NCBI GenBank assembly: GCA_022845895.1
Contig: AP025573.1
Coordinates: 3,134,501-3,198,500, forward strand
Source: Lachnospiraceae bacterium
GTDB lineage: Bacteria > Bacillota > Clostridia > Lachnospirales > Lachnospiraceae
Reading direction: 5' to 3'
Length of the DNA: 64,000 bases
Shown here: one piece after another, positions 1 through 9,289 of the stretch
How positions within the stretch are numbered: position 1 is the stretch's first letter
Layout of the letters: each line of letters begins with the position of its first letter
The notes under the pieces: generated by a model
Told to the model about the DNA's origin: nothing
The model's input: only the letters and a program-made list of their open reading frames with translations
Databases searched by the model: none
Position numbers and translations under genes: made by a program

Positions 1-73
1 CTGCCAGCACAAGCACGAGAAAGTATTTTAATATGTTGATGATGTCTATCGTACTATTTTTCCTGCTTTTCAT
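1..73 (-). CDS. Membrane protein, N-terminal fragment (cut by window edge)
   Basis: Only the first 24 codons are inside the window. They read a basic start (MKSRKN) followed by a hydrophobic stretch (ILKYFLVLVLA), so this is the beginning of a membrane or exported protein. Its ATG shares one base with the TAA of the upstream SGNH hydrolase gene (TAATG), which points to translational coupling and a joint function. SGNH hydrolases of this kind often sit with MBOAT/DHHW acyl-transfer proteins, but nothing here proves that identity. Confidence 0.55.
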   Translation of the reverse strand, partial: MKSRKNSTIDIINILKYFLVLVLA

Positions 74-870
74 TATAATTCCGCCGCCTCCGCCATGTTC
101 TCCACCCATCCCGGATAATAGTCCGGTGCCTGATGGATACCATCGTCTGCATAATATTCCTCTTTCACGAGACCTGTGTTATCGATAAAGATGACATCCT
201 TCTCTTCACACAGCTCTTTCAGCTTCTCATTATATTGAGGTATATTGCCATACCATGCGTTCGTTTCTATGGCCTGCTTGTCCGCCGGCAGGACGCAGTT
301 GACATACACCTTCGTATCCGGCATGGAGGACCTGATCTCATCGAGCAACCTGCCATAGCCTTCCGCAAATACCGTGGCATCTCCTCTGGCAGCCTCCACA
401 TCATTCATGCCGAATGTAAGGAACAGGCATTTCGGACTGGCCGCCTCTGCTTTTTGAATCATGCCCATCGTGCCCGTCTCCTCCGGTCTCGTCACTTCCG
501 CTCCCTTTTCCGCAATGACGAGCGATTGGTCCATAATTCCAAATTCATAGAGCCCCTGCGTAATGGAATCGCCCAGTACAAGACAGTTGGCAAACCGTTC
601 ATTGACAGGACGGCTCTTCCGTTCCTCGTCAGCCGCACGTTCCGCCTCTTCCAATTCTTCTATCTTGCTTTCCGCCGCCTTTAGATCCGCCTGCCCCAGC
701 TCCTTCAGCTTCTTTGTGCCCTCTGTAATATCTACGCGGGGATTCAGAAGCTTTACAGCGACGATAATACCACCTATAATTAAAAGAACAACGACAACGA
801 TAACCGCCATGCGCAATATCTTGTCCTGTTCTTCCCCCTTGCTCCATTTCTTTCTGTTTTCATCTTTCAC
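73..870 (-). CDS. Membrane-anchored SGNH/GDSL-type hydrolase
   Basis: A short basic cytoplasmic tail is followed by one strong transmembrane segment (about residues 20-40), a charged helical linker rich in Glu and Lys, and an SGNH hydrolase domain outside the membrane. The catalytic blocks are visible: GDSITQG with the Ser nucleophile, GMND with the Asn of block III, and DGIH with the Asp-His pair near the C terminus. Such enzymes act as esterases or acetyl-transfer partners on cell-surface glycans. I chose the GTG at 870 because a GAAGGAG ribosome site precedes it; the longer reading frame to 972 lacks one. The stop overlaps the start of the next, truncated gene, so both probably belong to a surface acylation operon (inference). 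Confidence 0.75.
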   Translation of the reverse strand: MKDENRKKWSKGEEQDKILRMAVIVVVVLLIIGGIIVAVKLLNPRVDITEGTKKLKELGQADLKAAESKIEELEEAERAADEERKSRPVNERFANCLVLGDSITQGLYEFGIMDQSLVIAEKGAEVTRPEETGTMGMIQKAEAASPKCLFLTFGMNDVEAARGDATVFAEGYGRLLDEIRSSMPDTKVYVNCVLPADKQAIETNAWYGNIPQYNEKLKELCEEKDVIFIDNTGLVKEEYYADDGIHQAPDYYPGWVENMAEAAEL

Positions 871-1091
871 GATAACCGATTTCTCCTTCGTGCAGAATCT
901 TCTGATAGCCTGCATTGCTGCACACGTCTGAACATACATGGTTATTGTAATGTTTTCATCTGTAAAAGTCAAACTTATAATGCATTCTCAGACAGGAATT
1001 GATATAATATTACTGTCCGCATGCTGCCGGAGGGTTTAGAGATGCCCGATTCATACAACTTACGGACATAAAATACAAAGGAGCGCTATCC

Positions 1092-1574
1092 ATGATTACA
1101 TTGACACCAGACACAAAGGCCTGCATGTCCCATCTGCTGTTAAAGGACACTTTCGATTCTCTTTCCCTGATAGAGGGCGAAATCACGACATATAACAAAT
1201 TTACGATTGACGGATATATCCACAAGGATTTCTATGAGGAAGCTCCTGACAGGGAATATTCTCTGTGGAGCGAATTGCGGAGCCACTGCCTGTCTATTAT
1301 CAAAGGGAAACGTACCCCTCTTGGCTTCAAGTTTATCCTTTCCCTCAGCAGAGAAGATATCATCGGCTTTCTGGAACAGGGCGGCCTTCGCTACCGTCCG
1401 GAAGAAATCCAGGGCCTGTATATGAACCTGAGATATGACGGTACCCACCTGGCCTGCGTGACAGGCACTTCTATGCATACCTTCACAATGGACAAGTCGC
1501 TGGATGAAGCCTGGGACCGATGGGTGCAGACATTCTACGCGAATGCGGGAATTGCATTTGAGTCATGCCGGTAG
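1092..1574 (+). CDS. DUF5721 family protein
   Basis: A 160-residue soluble protein preceded by an AAAGGAG site 9 bases before the ATG. It resembles the Lachnospiraceae family DUF5721: the phrases ITTYNKFTIDG, IKGKRTPLGFKF and TGTSMHTFTMDKSLDEAWD are typical. No signal peptide or membrane segment is present. The family has no known function. It is a single-gene unit converging on htpG, with an inverted repeat between the two stop codons. Confidence 0.75.
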   Translation: MITLTPDTKACMSHLLLKDTFDSLSLIEGEITTYNKFTIDGYIHKDFYEEAPDREYSLWSELRSHCLSIIKGKRTPLGFKFILSLSREDIIGFLEQGGLRYRPEEIQGLYMNLRYDGTHLACVTGTSMHTFTMDKSLDEAWDRWVQTFYANAGIAFESCR

Positions 1575-1643
1575 GTATCCGGCATACCAGAGGTGATGGA
1601 CGGTCGGCACCGGACGGGCAGCAATACCTTGTGAGCATTCGAA

Positions 1644-1693
1644 AAGACCTCTGAGGAGAGGAGTCCTTCCAGATTTCTCTCTTCAGAGGTCTT
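1644..1693. terminator. Long inverted repeat between convergent genes
   Basis: An 11-base arm (AAGACCTCTGA) pairs perfectly with TCAGAGGTCTT, and an inner GAGAG/CTCTC adds to the stem. It lies between the ends of the DUF5721 gene (+) and htpG (-), where a bidirectional terminator is expected. Neither side has a good T tract, so termination efficiency is uncertain. Confidence 0.55.
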
Positions 1694-1740
1694 GCTGCCT
1701 GCCTCCGGCTTTACTTCCGGCGCAGACACCAGGCTGCTTC

Positions 1741-3807
1741 TTATTTAGTCAAAAGCATCATAATCTCATTACTTCTCTGCATGAATGCCGTCATCTCTTC
1801 CGGGCTCAGCGGCTTATGTGCCAGCATAGCCAGATCATACAGCTGTTTGCAGATGACCGGTACGCTCTTGGCACGCTTGTGCTCTACGACGAATTTCACC
1901 AGCGGATGGTTTGCATTGAGTATGAGCGTGCTTTCTCCACCGAACATTCCGGCATCCATGCCTGCCATACCGTACATCTTCATCATCTCCTGCATACGGC
2001 GGTTCTGTTCGGACAGCGTGATTATGGCTGCCGTATTGTCATCTTTTAACTTCTCTACTTTCACATCCAGCTTATCATTGCCAAGCTCCTTGCGGAATAT
2101 CTCTACAAGGCTGTCCGCCGTCTTCTGGAATTCTTCCTTCTCTTCCTCAGCGACTTCTTCTTTGGCCGAGTCAGTCAGGTCAGCGTCGATACGCTGGAAG
2201 CTCAGGTTCGGGTTGCGCTGCTCCATCTGGGTGATGAATGCGGAATCGATGTTGTGGTTCAGGATGACCGCGTCCTGTCCCTGTGACTTGAACAGGTTGA
2301 TGTACTGGCTCTGCTGCTGCTCGTCTGTCACATAGTAGATGGTCGTCTTCTCTTTTTCTGCTTCTGTTCCTTCTGTACCTTCCGCGCCATCGTCTTCCTT
2401 CTCCTTCGGCTCTTCCAGCGAACCGCCGTTTGCCTCGGCACATTCTTTCAGCGTCAGATATTTGTGGTCAATGTTCTTGAATAAGATAGAATCTTTCATC
2501 TTATCGCAGAACTTCTCGTCCTTCAGGCAGCCAAACTTCACGAACGGGCTGATATTATCCCAGCACTTCTCGTACTCTTCCTTCTGTGTCTTGCACATCC
2601 CATTCAGCTTGTCGGCCACTTTTTTGGAAATATAGTCTGCAATCTTATTGACAAAGCCGTCATTCTGCAGCGCGCTTCTTGATACGTTGAGCGGAAGGTC
2701 CGGACAGTCGATGACTCCCTTTAACACCATAAGGAATTCCGGAATCACTTCTTTGATATTATCGGCGATAAACACCTGGTTGTTGTACAGCTTGATCGTG
2801 CCTTCGATGGAATCATACTCTGTATTGATTCTCGGGAAATAAAGAATTCCTTTCAGGTTGAACGGGTAGTCCATATTCAGGTGGATCCAGAACAAAGGCT
2901 CCTTATAATCCATAAACACCTTGCGGTAGAATTCCAGGTAATCCTCTTTCTCGCACTCATTCGGATGCTTTGTCCAGAGCGGATGGATATCGCTCAGGGA
3001 AACCGGACGCTTGTTGATCTTCACCTTCTCTTTTGCAGGTGATACCTCAACCATCTCTTTCTCGCCGTTTTCATTCTCCTTCTCTTCCATCTTGGCTTCT
3101 TCATGGATGTGCTCGACGACAACGTCATCCTCTGTAAGATCCGCCTCATCTATCGTCTCATATTCCTGTTCTGCGTCTTCATTAGAAAGGAAGATCTCTA
3201 CCGGCATGAAAGAGCAATACTTCTCGATGACTTCTCTAACCCGGTACTCATTGGCAAATTCTACGCTGTCTTCATTCAGGCACAGCGTAATCTCCGTGCC
3301 GACACCTTCTTTTGTGCCGTCTTCCATCTCGTACTCTGTCCCGCCTTCGCTGACCCAGTGTACCGGAGCCGCGCCGTCCTTATATGATAGCGTGTCGATA
3401 TGCACTTCATCGGCCACCATGAACGCAGAATAAAATCCAAGTCCGAAGTGCCCGATCATGTCATCCTCTGTCGTCTTATCCTTGTACTTTTCAAGGAATT
3501 CAGTCGCTCCGGAAAATGCAATCTGCGTAATGTATTCTTCTACTTCATCCGCAGTCATGCCGACACCATTATCGATAAACTTCAGTGTCTTTTCCTTTGG
3601 ATTTACGATGACCTGGATAGATGGCTTATAATCGTCAGGTAGCTGATACTCTCCCATCATATCAAGCTTTTTAAGCTTTGTTATGGCATCACATCCATTA
3701 GATACCATTTCACGCACAAAAATATCATGATCTGAATATACCCATTTTTTTATAATCGGGAATATATTCTCACTGCTGATAGATAAGTTTCCTTTTTTTC
3801 CTGCCAT
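1741..3807 (-). CDS. htpG: Molecular chaperone HtpG (Hsp90)
   Basis: A 688-residue Hsp90 homologue, cytosolic, using ATP to remodel client proteins. The N-terminal GHKL ATPase domain shows the expected blocks: REMVSNGCDAI with the catalytic acidic/Asn region, DNGVGM and GHFGLGFYSAF. A middle domain follows and an acidic linker rich in Glu and Lys lies near residues 225-265. The bacterial length is somewhat extended by that linker and by a second charged insert near residue 470. The ATG at 3807 is preferred over the upstream GTG because AGGAG sits 8 bases before it. The gene is monocistronic, with a clear sigma-A promoter and a CIRCE element upstream, so it is probably under HrcA control. Confidence 0.95.
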   Translation of the reverse strand: MAGKKGNLSISSENIFPIIKKWVYSDHDIFVREMVSNGCDAITKLKKLDMMGEYQLPDDYKPSIQVIVNPKEKTLKFIDNGVGMTADEVEEYITQIAFSGATEFLEKYKDKTTEDDMIGHFGLGFYSAFMVADEVHIDTLSYKDGAAPVHWVSEGGTEYEMEDGTKEGVGTEITLCLNEDSVEFANEYRVREVIEKYCSFMPVEIFLSNEDAEQEYETIDEADLTEDDVVVEHIHEEAKMEEKENENGEKEMVEVSPAKEKVKINKRPVSLSDIHPLWTKHPNECEKEDYLEFYRKVFMDYKEPLFWIHLNMDYPFNLKGILYFPRINTEYDSIEGTIKLYNNQVFIADNIKEVIPEFLMVLKGVIDCPDLPLNVSRSALQNDGFVNKIADYISKKVADKLNGMCKTQKEEYEKCWDNISPFVKFGCLKDEKFCDKMKDSILFKNIDHKYLTLKECAEANGGSLEEPKEKEDDGAEGTEGTEAEKEKTTIYYVTDEQQQSQYINLFKSQGQDAVILNHNIDSAFITQMEQRNPNLSFQRIDADLTDSAKEEVAEEEKEEFQKTADSLVEIFRKELGNDKLDVKVEKLKDDNTAAIITLSEQNRRMQEMMKMYGMAGMDAGMFGGESTLILNANHPLVKFVVEHKRAKSVPVICKQLYDLAMLAHKPLSPEEMTAFMQRSNEIMMLLTK

Positions 3808-3876
3808 ATATATCACTCCTATGTTCTAATATTAAATGTTCCGGCTGAAATCGCCATTTTTTTCTGTCTAACAGTA

Positions 3877-3905
3877 ATAATAATACGGTGTTTTTTAAAA
3901 GTCAA
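3877..3905 (-). promoter_or_regulatory. Sigma-A promoter of htpG
   Basis: TTGACT (3905-3900) and TATTAT (3882-3877) are separated by exactly 17 bases on the minus strand, about 70 bases upstream of the htpG start codon. Confidence 0.75.
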
Positions 3906-3912
3906 TAGAAAA

Positions 3913-3939
3913 TTAGCACTCTTTCAAAAAGAGTGCTAA
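3913..3939. promoter_or_regulatory. CIRCE operator (HrcA binding site)
   Basis: Perfect CIRCE consensus: TTAGCACTC, nine bases, GAGTGCTAA. This is the operator of the heat-shock repressor HrcA, normally found before groESL and dnaK operons. Here it lies 8 bases upstream of the -35 box of htpG and 18 bases after the stop of the ABC permease gene. On the minus strand the second arm is followed by TTTTC, so it could also contribute to ending the permease transcript. Confidence 0.92.
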
Positions 3940-3956
3940 CAATCGTGTCATTTTCT

Positions 3957-6900
3957 TTATTCTATGCTCTTTAATGACTCTACCATATCGATTCTTTTCA
4001 GTTTAAAATACATGACCCAGTTGACGAACGCGGAAAAGGCTACCGTAAACAGAAGGCTGTATATATAGCTTGGGAAATTGATGTTTCTGCCGAACATCGC
4101 CGCATCAACTTCTACCGTCCTGATAATAAATAGATGGAGCAGCCTTCCCATAATCATGCCGGCCCCGGCGCCGATAAACGTCAGTATGACATTCTCGCGG
4201 TATACATAAGCCGCCACCTCAGGGTCATAGAAGCCAAGTACCTTGATCGTGGCAAGTTCTCTCTGCCTCTCCGTTATATTGATGTTATTCAGGTTATAGA
4301 GAACGACAAAAGCGAGCATCCCTGCCGATACGATCAATACGACGATGACAAGGTTCAGGCTCCTGAGCATATCATCCAGCTGCTTCTGTATGTCACGCAG
4401 ATAGCTGATGCTCAGCACGCCGTCCTGCTTGAGTATCTTCTGTCCTGTCTTCTCAAGGGCGCTCCTGGAAGAGTCCTCTGCCTTGAAGAAATAACAGTTA
4501 TACTCTGCCTTTTCACCATATACCTCCTCATACAGCCCGGGTGTGAGATAGAGGTAGTGTCCCATATAGTTCTCACAGATGGACGCAATCTTCACCGGAC
4601 GGTTGCCTTCCTCTTCATCCTTGATATAAATCGTATCACCCACTTTGACGTCCAGAAGCTTGGCAGTCTTCTCGCTGATGATTGCACCCTTGTCAGTAAG
4701 CTTGTATTTGTCATGGCTCCTGCGGTCTCTGAAATTGATGAAGCTGGATATGTCTTTTACAGACTTCGGTACGCATTCATATGCGTCCCGTTCCCGGCTA
4801 CCATTTAAGAGCGTTACATTCCGCATATTCACTTCCGTGCACTGTTCCACGTCAGAATCGTGCTTCATAAAGTCCGCCGTTTCCTGCTGTTTTTCTTCTG
4901 ATATATCCTCTTCGAGATAGGCCATTCCGTCATACACCTGTATCTGGCTGTACTGCAGCTCTGAGATGGCAAATACGGAATCTTTGATGCCGAAGCCGAC
5001 AAGCATAAGGGCCATGCACCCTCCGATACCGAATACTGTCATGAAAAACCGCTTCTTATACCGCATCAGGTTACGCACCGTAGACTTCCACGTGAAGCTC
5101 AGCCGTTTCCATATGAACGCCACCCGTTCCAGAAATACCCGTTTCCCATTCTTCGGCGCGGGGGGCCTCATAAGTACCGCCGGCTGTGCCGCCAATTCCT
5201 TATAGCAGGCGGCGAGCGTGGCACCCATCGTGCAGGCGAGCGCCGCCAGCGTAGCCGCCGCGGCATAGGTCAGGTTGTACGGCGTAAGGATGTCTGGTAT
5301 ATGATGGTACATGATTCCGTAGGCATAGATTATGATGTAAGGCAGCACCTTCTCGCCAAACAGCACACCGAAGATGCTCCCTCCGAGCGTGGCGAGCAGC
5401 GCATAGCCAAGATATTTGGACGCGATGGTCAGCTTATGATAGCCGAGCGCTTTCATCGTTCCAATCTCCGTGCGCTGCTCCTCCACCATGCGTGTCATGC
5501 TCGTAAGGCTGATAAGCGCCGCAACAAGGAAAAACAATACCGGAAATACTTTCCCGATGGCCCGCATACGGTCCGCGTTGTCCCCGTATCCCGTATATTC
5601 CGTCAGCACACTCCGGTCGTACACATACCACTTCGGGTTCTTGATCTTCCCTGTCTCCTCTTCGGCATCCGCAATCTTCTGTTCTCCGTCCGTAATCTTC
5701 TGCTGGGCCTCGGCCTTCGCTTCCTCATATTCCTTCCTGCCGTCTATAAGCTTGGTCTCGCTCGCTGTAATCTCAGCCTCCGCCTCGTCGAGGGTGTCCT
5801 CCTGCTTCGCAAGTTCGGCCCATCCGCTGTCTATCTGTGTCTGGCCGTCCTGTATCTGATTCCAGGCGGCAGCCAGCTGTGCCTCGCTGGCATCCATCTC
5901 CGCCTTACTGGCAGCCAGCTGTGCCTCCCCGGCATCGAGTTCCTGCTGGCCGGCGGCAAGTCCGGCTTTGCCAGCTTCGTAAGCCTTTTTAGACTGATCA
6001 TAGCGGTCCTGGTTACCTTGTAGTTTTACACGCGCATCCGGAAGATCATAATCTCTCAGTCTGTCGCGATCCGCCATTGCATTCTTAATCTTCTCCTGTA
6101 AATCCGGCAGCTGCGGATCCGCGGGATCCATCCCGCTTATCTGCTGCTGCAGCTGGACTATCTGCTCCTCCAGCGCGGAAAGCTCCGCCTCTTTCTGGGC
6201 AACATCCGCCGCCATAAGATTACATAAGTTATTTAACTGGTCAAGCTGTTCCTTCTGCTGTGCGAACTGTGCCTCAGCGTTTGCCTTCTGCTTATCAAAT
6301 GCCGCCTTCTGCACGCCAAAGTCCGCCATCCCTTGTTCATAGGCAGCTTTCCCGTCATCCAGCTGCTTTTTGCCGGATTCATACTCTGTCTTGGCATTGT
6401 TCAGCTCTTTCTGCTTTGAACGTAAAGTGGATCTGGCTTTCTCCATCTGTGTGCGCCCGTCGGATATCTGTTCTCTTGCATCTGCCAGCTGCTCCTCTCC
6501 TTCTTTGAGCGTCTGCTCTGCCTCTGACAGTTCTTCCTCTGCCTCTTTTTTTCCGTCATCCAATTCTTTCTTTGCCTTGTCCAGCTCCTCATTTGCATCT
6601 GCAATCAATTCCTGCTTACGGATTTGCCCTCTTTCGCCGGTGATAGCCTCTATGTTATCCTGTACCCCTTTTATCCTGTCCTCATACGCATCCGTATAAG
6701 CAGTCAGCCCCTTTGCTCCCTCCGCCTGGACATAGGCTTCTGTATACACATCCATGTCAAATGTGGAATCCGTCACGACAAAAAATCCGCTTAAGGCTCC
6801 TGTCCCGATGGTCGTATTCCCTCTGCCAAATGAAATATAACACGGCGTGTTACCTGTGCCGACCACGGTCAGCGTATCCGTCGTAAGCGTATCCGTGACC

Positions 6901-7361
6901 TTCTTTTCGTCACCGGACTTCAGCTCGATCTTATCCCCTACTTTATAATGCATCTCATCATCGGTCAGGCATTCTCCGGGCTTCGTTGGCAGACGCCCTT
7001 CTGTCACGGTCACTTTGTTCATAGACGGCAGCATGGACATGACATGTACCGCTATCTCCCTGTCCTCGCCCTGACAGAGAAAGTCGGCACTATAGCCGCC
7101 TTCCGCCTTTATAACTCCGTCTACTTTTCCGATGGCTCGGATATCATCTGCAGTAATTCCAAGCGTACTGACCATCTTGATATCCATCAGTTTTGCCCCA
7201 TCAAAATAAGCGTCCCCCGTAGCCCGCATATCAGGCTCTGAAGAACGGATCCCCGAAAAGAATGCAACTCCAAGCGCTACGATAAAGAAGATAGAAAGAA
7301 AGCGCCCGAGGCTTCTGCGTATTTCCATATAAAAATCTTTTCGTGTTGCCTTTGTCCCCAT
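3957..7361 (-). CDS. FtsX/MacB-type ABC transporter permease with large coiled-coil ectodomain
   Basis: A 1134-residue permease. Residues about 20-40 form the first membrane helix. A MacB-like periplasmic-type region follows, then a very long helical segment (about 250-580) rich in Glu, Lys, Gln and Ala with repeats of the form LDxGxxEL, a coiled coil. FtsX-type membrane domains lie around 600-720 and again at the C terminus, with a second extracellular module between. It is the membrane partner of the ATPase encoded 8 bases upstream. The family exports peptides or lipids, or acts as a mechanotransmitter; the substrate is not evident. The size and coiled coil match large Firmicute permeases of unknown cargo. 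Confidence 0.85.
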   Translation of the reverse strand: MGTKATRKDFYMEIRRSLGRFLSIFFIVALGVAFFSGIRSSEPDMRATGDAYFDGAKLMDIKMVSTLGITADDIRAIGKVDGVIKAEGGYSADFLCQGEDREIAVHVMSMLPSMNKVTVTEGRLPTKPGECLTDDEMHYKVGDKIELKSGDEKKVTDTLTTDTLTVVGTGNTPCYISFGRGNTTIGTGALSGFFVVTDSTFDMDVYTEAYVQAEGAKGLTAYTDAYEDRIKGVQDNIEAITGERGQIRKQELIADANEELDKAKKELDDGKKEAEEELSEAEQTLKEGEEQLADAREQISDGRTQMEKARSTLRSKQKELNNAKTEYESGKKQLDDGKAAYEQGMADFGVQKAAFDKQKANAEAQFAQQKEQLDQLNNLCNLMAADVAQKEAELSALEEQIVQLQQQISGMDPADPQLPDLQEKIKNAMADRDRLRDYDLPDARVKLQGNQDRYDQSKKAYEAGKAGLAAGQQELDAGEAQLAASKAEMDASEAQLAAAWNQIQDGQTQIDSGWAELAKQEDTLDEAEAEITASETKLIDGRKEYEEAKAEAQQKITDGEQKIADAEEETGKIKNPKWYVYDRSVLTEYTGYGDNADRMRAIGKVFPVLFFLVAALISLTSMTRMVEEQRTEIGTMKALGYHKLTIASKYLGYALLATLGGSIFGVLFGEKVLPYIIIYAYGIMYHHIPDILTPYNLTYAAAATLAALACTMGATLAACYKELAAQPAVLMRPPAPKNGKRVFLERVAFIWKRLSFTWKSTVRNLMRYKKRFFMTVFGIGGCMALMLVGFGIKDSVFAISELQYSQIQVYDGMAYLEEDISEEKQQETADFMKHDSDVEQCTEVNMRNVTLLNGSRERDAYECVPKSVKDISSFINFRDRRSHDKYKLTDKGAIISEKTAKLLDVKVGDTIYIKDEEEGNRPVKIASICENYMGHYLYLTPGLYEEVYGEKAEYNCYFFKAEDSSRSALEKTGQKILKQDGVLSISYLRDIQKQLDDMLRSLNLVIVVLIVSAGMLAFVVLYNLNNINITERQRELATIKVLGFYDPEVAAYVYRENVILTFIGAGAGMIMGRLLHLFIIRTVEVDAAMFGRNINFPSYIYSLLFTVAFSAFVNWVMYFKLKRIDMVESLKSIE

Positions 7362-7369
7362 TTAAACTC

Positions 7370-8074
7370 CTACCACTCTATAGAATCAACTGAAACAGGA
7401 TTGTCATTTTCAATCATCTTGGACACTCTTCCGTTTTTTATCTTGATGACACGGTCAGCCATCGGCGTGATAGCCTGGTTATGCGTGATAAGTATAACCG
7501 TCATCCCTTTCTCCCTGCACGTATCCTGCAATAGCTTAAGTATCGACTTGCCTGTATTGTAATCCAGGGCACCGGTCGGCTCATCGCACAACAGCAGCTT
7601 CGGATTCTTGGCAAGCGCCCTCGCTATGGAGACCCTCTGCTGTTCTCCGCCTGAGAGCTGTGCCGGGAAGTTGGACAGCCGTTCACCGAGCCCGACGTCA
7701 ACGAGCACTTCCTCCGCATCCATCGGATTCTTGCATATCTGAAGGGCCAGCTCCACATTTTCAAGAGCTGTGAGGTTCGGTATAAGGTTATAGAACTGGA
7801 ACACGAATCCAATATCATCCCGTCTGTAAGCCGTAAGCTGCTTCTGGCTATATTGGGAAATACATGCTCCATCCACTTCTACACTGCCTTCTGTCGCAGT
7901 ATCCATCCCGCCAAGTATATTCAGCACCGTTGTCTTTCCCGCACCGCTCGGTCCCACGACTACGGCAAACTCGCCCTTTTCAATCTGGAAATCGATACCG
8001 TCGGCCGCCACGATCTCTACCTCTCCCATATGATAAACTTTCCGTACGCCATCCAACGTCACAAAACCGCTCAT
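7370..8074 (-). CDS. ABC transporter ATP-binding protein (MacB/LolD type)
   Basis: A 234-residue nucleotide-binding protein with Walker A (GPSGAGKTT), signature (LSGGEQQR), Walker B ([12 protein letters not shown]) and the H-loop (LITHN). The size and sequence fit the MacB/LolD group, whose partners are FtsX-type permeases like the one encoded just downstream. The ATG at 8074 is preferred because GGGAGG precedes it; an ORF extension upstream to 8137 has no family similarity. The two genes form a compact export operon. Confidence 0.9.
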   Translation of the reverse strand: MSGFVTLDGVRKVYHMGEVEIVAADGIDFQIEKGEFAVVVGPSGAGKTTVLNILGGMDTATEGSVEVDGACISQYSQKQLTAYRRDDIGFVFQFYNLIPNLTALENVELALQICKNPMDAEEVLVDVGLGERLSNFPAQLSGGEQQRVSIARALAKNPKLLLCDEPTGALDYNTGKSILKLLQDTCREKGMTVILITHNQAITPMADRVIKIKNGRVSKMIENDNPVSVDSIEW

Positions 8075-8156
8075 ACAAGCCCTCCCAAACATGCCGTATA
8101 CTAACAGGCAGAGCCTTTCAGGTATTGCTTCTGCCATATAAAAATGAAATTCATTA

Positions 8157-8185
8157 TTGTCCGTTTTTATTATATCACTTATAAT
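8157..8185 (+). promoter_or_regulatory. Sigma-A-like promoter of the GNAT gene
   Basis: TTGTCC and TATAAT are spaced by 17 bases, about 60 bases before the GNAT start codon, in the divergent intergenic region. Confidence 0.6.
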
Positions 8186-8243
8186 AACACATGGATACTA
8201 TTGATTTAAAGTTGACAAAAAAGAAAAAAACAGGAGTGAGAAA

Positions 8244-8747
8244 ATGAACCAGACAAGATTTGTCCCCGCCAGATCGGACCGTGAGATACATGATATCGCC
8301 GTGCTTGCAGAAGAAATCTGGCACGAACATTTTACAGATATCATCGGAAAAGAGCAGGTGGACTATATGGTCGAAAAGTTCCAGTCCTTTCCAGCGCTGA
8401 AAGAACAGATCCAGAACGGTTATGAATACTTCCAGATATACGCCTCCCACACGATGGCGGGCTATACGGGCATCCATGAAGAAGACGGCGCGCTGTTTCT
8501 GAGCAAGCTCTATATAAAGAAAGAATTCCGTGGACAGCACCTGGCTTCGGACGCGTTCCGTTACCTCGTGCAGCTCTGTAAAGACAGGGGCATCTCCAAA
8601 ATCTGGCTCACGTGTAATAAGCACAATGCCAACACGCTTGCCGTCTATGACCATCTCGGGTTTAAGATAACAGATGAACAGGTGGCGGATATCGGGAATG
8701 GGTTTGTGATGGATGACTACATACTTGCCTGTCAATTGGGGGGGTAA
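8244..8747 (+). CDS. GNAT family N-acetyltransferase
   Basis: A 167-residue acetyl-CoA-dependent acetyltransferase. The acetyl-CoA loop is seen as the stretch KEFRGQHLASDAFRYL, a variant of the R/QxxGxG/A motif, followed by the usual asparagine-rich NKHNANTLAVYDHLGF segment and a short C-terminal strand. The substrate cannot be read from the sequence. An AGGAG site lies 8 bases upstream. Its TAA stop is the first triplet of the giant hairpin element that follows, so the mRNA 3' end may fold into that structure. Confidence 0.85.
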   Translation: MNQTRFVPARSDREIHDIAVLAEEIWHEHFTDIIGKEQVDYMVEKFQSFPALKEQIQNGYEYFQIYASHTMAGYTGIHEEDGALFLSKLYIKKEFRGQHLASDAFRYLVQLCKDRGISKIWLTCNKHNANTLAVYDHLGFKITDEQVADIGNGFVMDDYILACQLGG

Positions 8748-8955
8748 GTAAATTAGGCGGCGGACAGGGAGCCGGGTGGCATCTGCTCCGATGCGTACGA
8801 GGCTCCGACTATTTCACGTATCCCTAACCCTCCGACATGTGCGCCGATAGCGGCTTACATCCCGCAGGATAAGGGCTACGGAAAGGATTCTACGCCTCTT
8901 CCGCTTATACCTGCGCATCTCCCACCCGGCTCCCCGCCCGCTATCTACTTTACTT
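8746..8955 (-). repeat. Giant palindromic element, unit 1
   Basis: A 210-base imperfect palindrome. Its ends are AAGTAAATTAG and CTACTTTACTT, which pair, and the arms continue inward through GGGAGCCGGGTGG pairing with CCACCCGGCTCC. Read on the minus strand it shares internal blocks with unit 3: a segment near 8884-8921, an apical hairpin GCCGCTATCGGCG, and a CGCATCGGAGCAGATG block near the 3' side. No reading frame of note. It starts at the stop codon of the GNAT gene. Confidence 0.8.
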
Positions 8956-8956
8956 A

Positions 8957-9074
8957 ACAAGGGCGAGGACGGCTGTGTGGCGTTACTGGCCAGCGGATGA
9001 ACGCTGGCTGCGTCAGTTGAATGATAAGAGTTTTGTTAGCCCAGACGAATCACACAGCCGCCCTCGCCCGTGCC
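8957..9074. repeat. Palindromic element, unit 2
   Basis: Arms at 8961-8979 and 9051-9069 pair with a single mismatch (GGGCGAGGACGGCTGTGTG against its complement). The interior has a small perfect hairpin, GCCAGCG/CGCTGGC, at 8989-9008. It lies exactly between the ends of units 1 and 3 and has a different interior from both. Confidence 0.75.
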
Positions 9075-9283
9075 AGTAAAGTAGATAGCCGATGGGGAGG
9101 TATGGGACAGATGCGCAGGTCTAAGCGGAAGGGACGGAGAATCCTCACCAGATTCCTTGGCTTGTGGGGTGAGAGCCGCCATCGGCGAACACCCCACAGG
9201 CTTAGGAATCTGTGTGATAGTCGCAGTTCCCGGACGCATCGGAGCATCTGCCCCATACCTCCCCATCGGCGTCTACATTACTT
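9075..9283 (+). repeat. Giant palindromic element, unit 3
   Basis: A 209-base palindrome bounded by AGTAAAGTAG and CTACATTACTT. The arms pair through CGATGGGGAGGTATGGG and its complement. An inner stem (GGCTTGTGGGGT with ACCCCACAGGCTTA) carries an apical GCCGCCATCGGCG. Conserved blocks match unit 1 in the opposite orientation, whereas the paired arms have different sequence. The element ends a few bases before the stop of the Rrf2 gene. Confidence 0.8.
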
Positions 9284-9289
9284 AAACTC

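Noticed and set aside
8746..9283. Integron attC array or CRISPR array
   Set aside because: The units are about 210 bases with long stems, differ in the stems, lack attC core triplets at fixed places and lack short direct repeats with spacers.
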